NCBI GenBank assembly: GCA_934518555.1 | Contig: CAKSXW010000067.1 | Span: forward strand, 1 to 10,062 | Direction of reading: 5' to 3' | Length of the DNA: 10,062 nt | Source of the DNA: an uncultured Faecalibacterium sp. | GTDB taxonomy: Bacteria; Bacillota; Clostridia; Oscillospirales; Ruminococcaceae | In this document: positions 6,348 to 10,062 of the stretch, in pieces | Layout: every line of letters starts with the position of its first letter | How positions within the stretch are numbered: the stretch's first letter is position 1 | Program-made: the position numbers and the translations under genes | Notes under the pieces: generated by a model | Database searches by the model: none | The model's input: only the letters and a program-made list of their open reading frames with translations | What the model was told of the DNA's origin: nothing

Positions 6348-6825
6348 GTTCGATCTCCTCCTTCAGCATCGTATGTAGTTGCGCCCGGGCTCGTCGCAGC
6401 CAGCTCAGTACGGTGTTGGTGGGCACCCCCATCATCCGTCCGATCTCTGCCGTGGTGTAGCCTTCGTAGTAATGCAGGTACACGGCATTGCGGTAGTTTT
6501 GCGGCAGGGCACGGACCGCATCCAGCACGCTGCCATCCTCCATGGCTTCTGGTGCCGGCAGGTTCTCGTCCAGCTCGGTGTCCTTCTGGTGGGCTGCCCG
6601 GGTCAGGTCCCGGCAGCGGTTGATGGCCACCCGCAGCAGCCAGGCTTTGAGATGCTCCTCATTCTCAAAGCAGCCATCGTAATGCAGGAGCTTTTCAAAT
6701 ACATCCTGCACCACATCCTCCGCATCGGCTGTGCACCTACAATTGTGTACCGCTGCCCGGTAAACGGCATCGCTGTACCGCTGTACCGCCAGCGTGAACA
6801 CTTCATTTTTGTTCAGCTGTCCCAT
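6334..6825 (-). CDS. ECF-type RNA polymerase sigma factor
   Basis: A 163-residue sigma-70-family factor with only regions 2 and 4, which directs RNA polymerase to a small regulon. Region 2 spans about 10-80, with AEDVVQDVFEKLL (35-47) for core binding and WLLRVAINRCRDLTR for -10 recognition. Region 4 spans about 100-155: LPQNYRNAVYLHYYEGYTTA, then the helix-turn-helix IGRMMGVPTNTVLSWLRRAR. The linker is rich in acidic residues. AGGAGAG lies 8 nt before the ATG. It is the first gene of a two-gene operon with the DUF4349 protein. Such sigma factors often drive their own operon; I could not identify a convincing -35/-10 pair upstream, though two palindromes are present there. Its subgroup cannot be named from sequence reading alone. 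Confidence 0.93.
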   Translation of the reverse strand: MGQLNKNEVFTLAVQRYSDAVYRAAVHNCRCTADAEDVVQDVFEKLLHYDGCFENEEHLKAWLLRVAINRCRDLTRAAHQKDTELDENLPAPEAMEDGSVLDAVRALPQNYRNAVYLHYYEGYTTAEIGRMMGVPTNTVLSWLRRARAQLHTMLKEEIEHEVV

Positions 6826-6840
6826 AGTTCAAACTCTCCT

Positions 6841-7001
6841 TTGACGCCTGGGTCCCAGGCTCGGTGGAATTTTTCATCCACGGGGACATTTCACTCAAGA
6901 AACGTTTGAGCAGTCCCAATTATTGCGTATCAGCAAACAAAACCTACGATAATTTTTCCCACCAAAATCCGGTAGGTATGAGTCAGTATACCATGGAACC
7001 A
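6841..7001. promoter_or_regulatory. Upstream region of the sigma operon with two inverted repeats
   Basis: There is no gene here. A perfect 7-bp inverted repeat GCCTGGG-T-CCCAGGC (6846-6860) lies just ahead of the sigma ribosome-binding site. With a 1-nt centre it is more like an operator than a stable hairpin. A second inverted repeat, CTCAA-7 nt-TTGAG (6894-6910), lies further up. The rest (6911-7001) is A/T-richer than its surroundings and presumably carries the sigma-operon promoter, which I could not assign. Confidence 0.4.
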
Positions 7002-7043
7002 CACAAAACAAAAGGGGAAGCCGCCATTTGCCCGGCAGCTTCC
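7002..7043 (-). terminator. Terminator of the 191-residue unknown gene
   Basis: On the minus strand a 10-bp stem with one G-U pair (7043-7034 with 7025-7016) and an 8-nt loop, followed by CCTTTTGTTTTG (7015-7004). An outer 8-bp complementarity, CACAAAAC (7064-7057) with GTTTTGTG (7009-7002), could zip the A-tract to the U-tract. It starts 25 nt after the stop codon. Confidence 0.82.
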
Positions 7044-7068
7044 TCGCTGTTGCGTGGTTTTGTGGGGG

Positions 7069-7644
7069 TCATTTCCGGTATACTCGCTGCAGCAGGGCCA
7101 CCTGCCGGGCCAGATAGGTCTCGGCCCGGGGGTGGAACAGCCACCGCTTGCCCATAGGGCTGGTCACCAGCCGCTGGCCCAGGACAGTGGGGTCGGCGTC
7201 CAGGTCCTCCAGGTCCTGCAAGGTCAGCTGCAGCGTCAGGGCCGCCGGAACATCCGGCAGCGGCGGCAGGGGGTCCTGCCAGACAAAGGGCGGCAGCAGC
7301 TGCACCGCCGTGACCCCTCGGGTGCATTCCTCTGTCAGCAGCAGTGCCGCCGGGGCCCCCTGTGCCGTTACCTGGAGGCTGCTGTACAGCACCTGCAGCT
7401 GCCCGGCTCCTTGCAGCCGCTCATACCCGGGCCGGGGCTCCGGGGCCAGGGTCAGGTACTGCCGGGCCTCCTCCTTATAAATATGATGGGCCGGAGCCCG
7501 GAGGCTAGCATACAGGGGTGGCAGCCCAAAACTGCCTGCCTTGTCCAAAGCCTGCTGCAGCAGCAGATAAAACTCCGTTAAGGGATGGGCCGGGTCCGGC
7601 TGCGGCATCCCGAATTCCGGCCGTGAAAGATGTCCTCCACCCAT
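7069..7644 (-). CDS. Protein of unknown function (191 residues)
   Basis: I do not recognise this protein. It has no membrane segment or signal peptide and no Cys-rich or nucleotide-binding motif, and it is rich in Leu, Pro, Gln and Ala. A proline-rich N-terminus (1-22) precedes a helix-like stretch (FYLLLQQALDKA), then alternating hydrophobic stretches suggesting beta strands (about 84-104 and 112-122), a PPFVWQDPLPPLPDVP segment and a basic, aromatic C-terminus (MGKRWLFHPRAETYLARQV). The frame is open to 7821, but the ATG at 7644 is preferred: it follows a GGAAGGAAGGAAGGAA ribosome-binding tract, and residues upstream would be encoded by the bioY control region. It is monocistronic, with its own terminator, and divergent from bioY. 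It is probably a lineage-restricted cytosolic protein; coding status rests on the RBS, the terminator and the codon bias. Confidence 0.65.
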   Translation of the reverse strand: MGGGHLSRPEFGMPQPDPAHPLTEFYLLLQQALDKAGSFGLPPLYASLRAPAHHIYKEEARQYLTLAPEPRPGYERLQGAGQLQVLYSSLQVTAQGAPAALLLTEECTRGVTAVQLLPPFVWQDPLPPLPDVPAALTLQLTLQDLEDLDADPTVLGQRLVTSPMGKRWLFHPRAETYLARQVALLQRVYRK

Positions 7645-7649
7645 GGTTC

Positions 7650-7665
7650 TTCCTTCCTTCCTTCC
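7650..7665 (-). repeat. Four tandem GGAA units forming the ribosome-binding tract
   Basis: On the minus strand four exact GGAA units run directly ahead of the unknown gene, ending 5 nt before its ATG. Any of the units can serve as a weak Shine-Dalgarno sequence. Copy-number change by slippage would shift the RBS spacing. Confidence 0.7.
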
Positions 7666-7699
7666 TTTCTCCCCCAGGGACCGGGGCTGCCCTTTGCAA

Positions 7700-7731
7700 T
7701 TGTAAACCCTATAAGAACTTTTTTGTTGACC
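7700..7731. repeat. Two TTGTwrACC direct repeats at the bioY promoter
   Basis: TTGTAAACC (7700-7708) and TTGTTGACC (7723-7731) match at 7 of 9 positions and start 23 bp apart, about two helical turns. The second overlaps the bioY -35 box. Each resembles a half-site of the BirA operator of Firmicutes (TTGTTAACC-like), but they are direct, whereas BirA sites are inverted. Regulation by BirA or another repressor is therefore only a possibility. Confidence 0.4.
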
Positions 7732-7755
7732 AGAACCGCCGGCTCCGGCTATACT
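7726..7755 (+). promoter_or_regulatory. Promoter of bioY
   Basis: TTGACC (7726-7731), an 18-nt spacer and TATACT (7750-7755): five of six matches in each box. The start site would be near 7762, giving a 40-nt leader with AAAGGGGA (7786-7793) as the ribosome-binding site. The leader is too short for a riboswitch. Confidence 0.75.
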
Positions 7756-7801
7756 CTGACACGGAATTGCTTTCCGAAACAATACAAAGGGGAATTTTGT
7801 T

Positions 7802-8362
7802 ATGAAAAATAAAAAAATCACTACCTATCAGATGGCCGTCACGGCCCTGATGGCCGCTGTCATGTGCGTGCTGGGCCCCCTGTCGGTGCCCATCGGTGCT
7901 GTGCCCATCTCCCTGACCAACCTGGTCATCTGCTTTACCGTCTGGCTGCTGGGACCCAAGTTTGGCACCCTCAGCGTGGCAGTGTACCTGCTCATCGGTC
8001 TGGTGGGCGTGCCGGTGTTCTCCGGCTACGGTGCCGGCCTGGCCAAGCTGGCAGGCCCCACCGGCGGCTACCTGGTAGGCTTTTTGCTCATGGCCTTCAT
8101 TGGCGGCCTGTTTGTGGAAAAGAGCAAGGGCAACCCGGTGATCTCCGGTGTGGGCCTGGTGCTGGGCATTGCTGCCAGCTATGTGCTGGGCACTGCCTGG
8201 TTCGTCTCCCAGATGCAGTGCCAGCTGAGCTACGCTCTGGCCGTGTGCGTCTATCCCTTTATTGCCTTCGACCTGGGCAAGGTGGTCATCTCCTGCATCC
8301 TGGGCTCCCTGCTGCGGAAGCGCCTGGACCAGGCTGGTGTGCTGCACCTGAAAGAGGCCTGA
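7802..8362 (+). CDS. bioY: BioY, biotin-binding S component of an ECF transporter
   Basis: A 186-residue integral membrane protein that binds biotin and, with the shared EcfT/EcfA energy module, imports it. It is hydrophobic almost throughout, with about six membrane segments. Family signatures are LSVPIGAVPISLTNLVI (27-43), LLGPKFGTLSVAVYLLIGLVGVPVF (49-73, read as overlapping parts), GGYLVGF (88-94) and the C-terminal FDLGKVVISCILG (156-168), which carries the Asp-x-x-Lys pair typical of BioY. Length is normal. The ATG has AAAGGGGA 8 nt before it. No ecfA or ecfT gene is nearby, as expected for a group II S component using a shared module. The gene is monocistronic between a good promoter and a terminator, and suggests that the organism scavenges biotin. 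Confidence 0.94.
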   Translation: MKNKKITTYQMAVTALMAAVMCVLGPLSVPIGAVPISLTNLVICFTVWLLGPKFGTLSVAVYLLIGLVGVPVFSGYGAGLAKLAGPTGGYLVGFLLMAFIGGLFVEKSKGNPVISGVGLVLGIAASYVLGTAWFVSQMQCQLSYALAVCVYPFIAFDLGKVVISCILGSLLRKRLDQAGVLHLKEA

Positions 8363-8387
8363 GCCCTCTACCAAGTCCCCATCCTTT

Positions 8388-8435
8388 AAAAGCCGTGCTC
8401 CCTGCCAACCTGTCGGCGTGGGAACACGGCTTTTT
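8388..8435. terminator. Bidirectional terminator between bioY and the trigger-factor-like gene
   Basis: AAAAGCCGTG (8388-8397) pairs with CACGGCTTTT (8425-8434), and TCCC (8399-8402) with GGGA (8420-8423), across a 1x1 mismatch. On the plus strand a run of five T closes bioY. On the minus strand the arm ends in TTTT and begins just past the stop codon of the convergent gene, so both can use it. Confidence 0.9.
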
Positions 8436-8437
8436 CG

Positions 8438-9391
8438 TTATTTCTGAGGCAGTTCCTGCACCACCGGCTCCTGGGGCGGCGGCGTCAGGGTGGAGTGCTC
8501 CAGCACAAAGGCGGTGGCCTTTTCCCGTGCCAGCCGCTGGCGCACCTTCCGGGCGTCGTTAAAGGGGAAGGTGGGTTCCCCGTCCAGCTTCTGGTCCCAG
8601 TGGGCCAGAGCAGCTTCCACCTGGTCCTGGGTGGGCTCCAGGCCCTCACGCTGTGCCACCAGTAGCAGGCCCAGCCAGCTCCGCAGCTTGCACTCTGCCT
8701 GGGCGTGGAGCCACTGGCGGAACTCCTCCACCGTCTGGCCCCGGACCTGGAGGAACTGGTCCAGGTTGATGCCGTTGGCCTGGAGGCTCAGGTTGAACTG
8801 CCGCTGCTCGGCAAAGTAGTTGCCGCCCACCAGCTGCTTGGGCAGAGGGCCGGTGACCTGGCTGCCCAGCTGCCAGATCAGCTCTTTTTCCGCCCGGGCC
8901 TTGGCCTGGTGGCAGCGCCGGGCCCAAAGCTCCCGGGTCACCTGCTGGCGCAGGGCCTGCTTGCCCTGGGCATCGGCGGCCCGCTCCTCGTCTCCGTGGT
9001 TCCGGTTGATCTCCAATTCAATGGTCAGCTGCCGCAGGGGGTGGGGCTCCACTGCCTGCACAAAGCCGGTGTCCCGGCCCAGCTCCAAAGGCGGCAGGGC
9101 GTAGAACTGGGCCCCTGCCCGGAAGCCCTCTGCCTGGTTCACCGCCAGCAGTTCAAAATCCGGGTCGGTCACCGGTACCAGCTGATGCTCCTGCACCAGC
9201 TGTTCGTACAGGGGCGAAAAGCCCTCCAGAATGGTGCGGTTCACCGCAGCAGTCAGCAGCTCCTCCTGGTCCTGGGGGGCATCCGGAGCGGCCTGCTCCG
9301 CAGCCAGGGCCCGGGCCAGCTCCTCTGCACTGGCCGTGAATACCAGCCGGCAATCCCCCGGCTCTGCCATGCCAAAATGTTCCAGTTTCAT
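8438..9391 (-). CDS. Trigger-factor-like protein without PPIase domain
   Basis: A 317-residue soluble, helix-rich protein. Residues about 140-300 match the trigger factor C-terminal chaperone domain: PLPKQLVGGNYF (182-193), an FNLSLQANGINLDQFLQ stretch (199-215), GQTVEEFRQWLHAQAECKLRSWL (218-240, in parts) and LVAQREGLEPTQDQVEAAL (244-262). Residues 1-115 follow the trigger factor N-domain plan, with SAEELARAL near the start and LVPVTDPDFEL...GAQFYALPPLELG at its end. The ribosome-docking signature (GFRxGxxP) is absent: that place holds AAPDAPQDQEE. The FKBP PPIase domain (about 100 residues) is also absent; ordinary trigger factor is near 430 residues. A SurA/PrsA-like chaperone is the alternative, but there is no signal peptide. 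AAGGAGA lies 9 nt before the ATG, 16 nt after the DUF3592 stop, so the two form an operon. It may be a ribosome-independent chaperone (inference). Confidence 0.75.
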   Translation of the reverse strand: MKLEHFGMAEPGDCRLVFTASAEELARALAAEQAAPDAPQDQEELLTAAVNRTILEGFSPLYEQLVQEHQLVPVTDPDFELLAVNQAEGFRAGAQFYALPPLELGRDTGFVQAVEPHPLRQLTIELEINRNHGDEERAADAQGKQALRQQVTRELWARRCHQAKARAEKELIWQLGSQVTGPLPKQLVGGNYFAEQRQFNLSLQANGINLDQFLQVRGQTVEEFRQWLHAQAECKLRSWLGLLLVAQREGLEPTQDQVEAALAHWDQKLDGEPTFPFNDARKVRQRLAREKATAFVLEHSTLTPPPQEPVVQELPQK

Positions 9392-9407
9392 TCTTCAGTT
9401 CTCCTTT

Positions 9408-9779
9408 TTACATCAGCCGGAGCATCAGCACCAGCAGCAAAACGCCAATGACCGTATACAGTGCCTCAGCACCCAACACCGACTTGTCGCCTTCCACATA
9501 CATTTTTTCCGGGTCCTCCGGGTCGTAGTACAGGGTCACCTTCGCCCCCTGCTCAAAGGCCTTGCTCCGGGCAGGTTTGGGGTACTGCAGCCGATGGCTG
9601 CCTCCCTCAGTGGTAAACTCCAGCACCCAAGCCGTGCCATCACGGCTCTGCACCGTGCCGGTGACCACTGCCTCTACGCAGGCCCCCTTGTTCCGCAGCT
9701 GCTGCCGTGCCCGGAAGCTGCGGAAGGCCATGTAGAACATGATCAGTGCGCCGATCAAAAAAATGATCCAATTCGTCAT
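9408..9779 (-). CDS. DUF3592 small membrane protein
   Basis: A 123-residue protein with an N-terminal membrane segment (3-19), a basic stretch (FRSFRARQQLRNKG, 19-32), a beta-rich soluble region (33-100) and a C-terminal membrane segment (103-122). The soluble part has the DUF3592 pattern: AVVTGTVQSRDG, an FTTEGGSHRLQY strand pair, then QGAKVTLYYDPEDPEKMYVEGD (77-98), where the YDPxxP turn is characteristic. No enzymatic function is known for the family. It is the first gene of an operon with the trigger-factor-like gene, preceded by a modest GAGGGA ribosome-binding site and an extended -10 promoter. By the positive-inside rule the basic stretch suggests that the soluble domain faces the cytoplasm, with a hairpin topology; this is inference. 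Confidence 0.82.
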   Translation of the reverse strand: MTNWIIFLIGALIMFYMAFRSFRARQQLRNKGACVEAVVTGTVQSRDGTAWVLEFTTEGGSHRLQYPKPARSKAFEQGAKVTLYYDPEDPEKMYVEGDKSVLGAEALYTVIGVLLLVLMLRLM

Positions 9780-9804
9780 TGTGTTTCCCTCGTTTTTCCT
9801 AGTG

Positions 9805-9840
9805 TGTGGGCTGGCCCCACTGCATATCTTTTATTGTACC
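9805..9840 (-). promoter_or_regulatory. Promoter and leader of the DUF3592/trigger-factor-like operon
   Basis: On the minus strand TGGTACAAT (9840-9832) is a near-consensus extended -10, 52 nt before the DUF3592 ATG. No good -35 is seen 16-18 nt upstream. The leader contains a short hairpin, GTGGG-5 nt-CCCAC (9819-9805). This promoter is divergent from that of the right tRNA-Leu. Confidence 0.55.
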
Positions 9841-9898
9841 ACACTTTGCAGATTTTTTCGCCCTGTTGCCGCTGTACGGACTGCATCAATTTCGCTGC

Positions 9899-9920
9899 AA
9901 AAATTTGTCAGAAAAATTTG
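9899..9920 (+). repeat. AAAAATTTG direct repeat upstream of the tRNA-Leu promoter
   Basis: Two exact AAAAATTTG copies (9899-9907 and 9912-9920), 13 bp apart, end 10 bp before the -35 box. They are A-tracts placed where a UP element would contact RNA polymerase alpha subunits. Confidence 0.5.
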
Positions 9921-9930
9921 AAAACAGATG

Positions 9931-9958
9931 TTGACATTCTCCGAATATCTGGTATAAT
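9931..9958 (+). promoter_or_regulatory. Promoter of right tRNA-Leu
   Basis: A perfect TTGACA (9931-9936), a 16-nt spacer, and a perfect TATAAT (9953-9958) preceded by TGG. The 25 nt from 9946 to 9970 match the left tRNA-Leu promoter (76-52, inverted) with one mismatch. Confidence 0.9.
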
Positions 9959-9965
9959 AATTATC

Positions 9966-9990
9966 GTTCCCGGCGCTGAGGCGCAGGAAC
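9966..9990 (+). promoter_or_regulatory. 5'-leader hairpin of right tRNA-Leu transcript
   Basis: GTTCC (9966-9970) pairs with GGAAC (9986-9990) and GCGC (9973-9976) with GCGC (9981-9984), with a TGAG tetraloop. The predicted start site is near 9965, so the hairpin begins at the 5' end of the precursor, 12 nt before the mature tRNA. The inner 16 nt differ from the left copy, but both fold in the same way. Confidence 0.6.
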
Positions 9991-10002
9991 ACAACAGAAT
10001 AT

Positions 10003-10062
10003 GCGGATATGGCGGAATTGGCAGACGCGTTAGATTCAGGTTCTAATCGGGGCAACTCGGTG
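10003..10062 (+). tRNA. tRNA-Leu (CAG), partial (first 60 nt)
   Basis: Acceptor 5' strand, D arm (GCGG...AATTGGCAGACGC), anticodon stem TTAGA/TCTAA with loop TTCAGGT, and the start of a long class II variable arm (CGGGGCAACTCGG). The anticodon CAG lies at 10037-10039, reading CUG. The long variable arm and the D-loop pattern agree with a leucine tRNA. The T arm and 3' acceptor strand lie beyond the right edge. Confidence 0.93.

Noticed and set aside
7645..7821. A 59-residue extension of the unknown protein up to 7821
   Set aside because: It would be translated from the bioY promoter, leader and start codon region. The ATG at 7644 has a purine-rich RBS tract.
9780..9930. A small gene between the DUF3592 gene and tRNA-Leu
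   Set aside because: The short frames here lack ribosome-binding sites and cross two divergent promoters. The region is explained as regulatory.

Overview
The window looks like chromosomal DNA from a GC-rich, low-complexity-free Firmicute, most likely an Oscillospiraceae/Ruminococcaceae gut anaerobe of the Faecalibacterium-Gemmiger-Subdoligranulum type. This is inference from GC-rich third codon positions, purine-rich Shine-Dalgarno sequences (AGGAGG, GGAGG) before nearly every gene, promoters with clear -35/-10 boxes, tRNA genes with encoded CCA, and gene types (short DUF4118 KdpD-like kinase, DUF4349, DUF3592, BioY). I see no mobile element, CRISPR array, phage gene or rRNA.

Layout, left to right. 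The left edge holds the first 19 nt of a minus-strand tRNA-Leu gene with its promoter. Next, on the minus strand, is a kdpD-like/kdpE-like two-component operon (2042 down to 215) ending in a strong terminator. Divergent from it, on the plus strand, are a PLP-dependent threonine aldolase (2205-3227) and a solitary glucose-type PTS IIA protein (3363-3875), closed by a strong terminator. Convergent with these is a minus-strand G3E/CobW-type P-loop GTPase (4891-3956). An initiator tRNA-Met follows on the minus strand (5127-5051) with its own promoter and terminator. Upstream of it is a minus-strand ECF sigma factor and an overlapping DUF4349 membrane protein (6825-5220), probably a sigma/anti-sigma-like pair. 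A protein of unknown function (7644-7069, minus) is divergent from bioY (7802-8362, plus), the biotin-binding S component of an ECF transporter. A bidirectional terminator separates bioY from a minus-strand operon of a small DUF3592 membrane protein and a trigger-factor-like protein (9779 down to 8438). The right edge holds 60 nt of a plus-strand tRNA-Leu(CAG).

The genes are a mosaic of short, mostly independent units: sensing (two-component, ECF sigma), sugar-PTS regulation, amino-acid and vitamin metabolism, translation. No single pathway unites them, and I do not find a clear new defence or mobile system. The best candidates for something not routinely described are: (1) a trigger-factor relative without the PPIase domain and without the ribosome-docking signature, in an operon with a DUF3592 membrane protein; (2) 5'-terminal hairpins in the transcripts of all three tRNA genes, with compensatory sequence differences between the two tRNA-Leu copies; (3) a G3E GTPase with degenerate CxCC and NKxD motifs.

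The two window ends are inverted copies of one another: 35 identical nt, plus a 25-nt promoter block with one mismatch. The window is therefore bounded by two outward-facing, near-identical tRNA-Leu transcription units, which could also be where an assembly broke.
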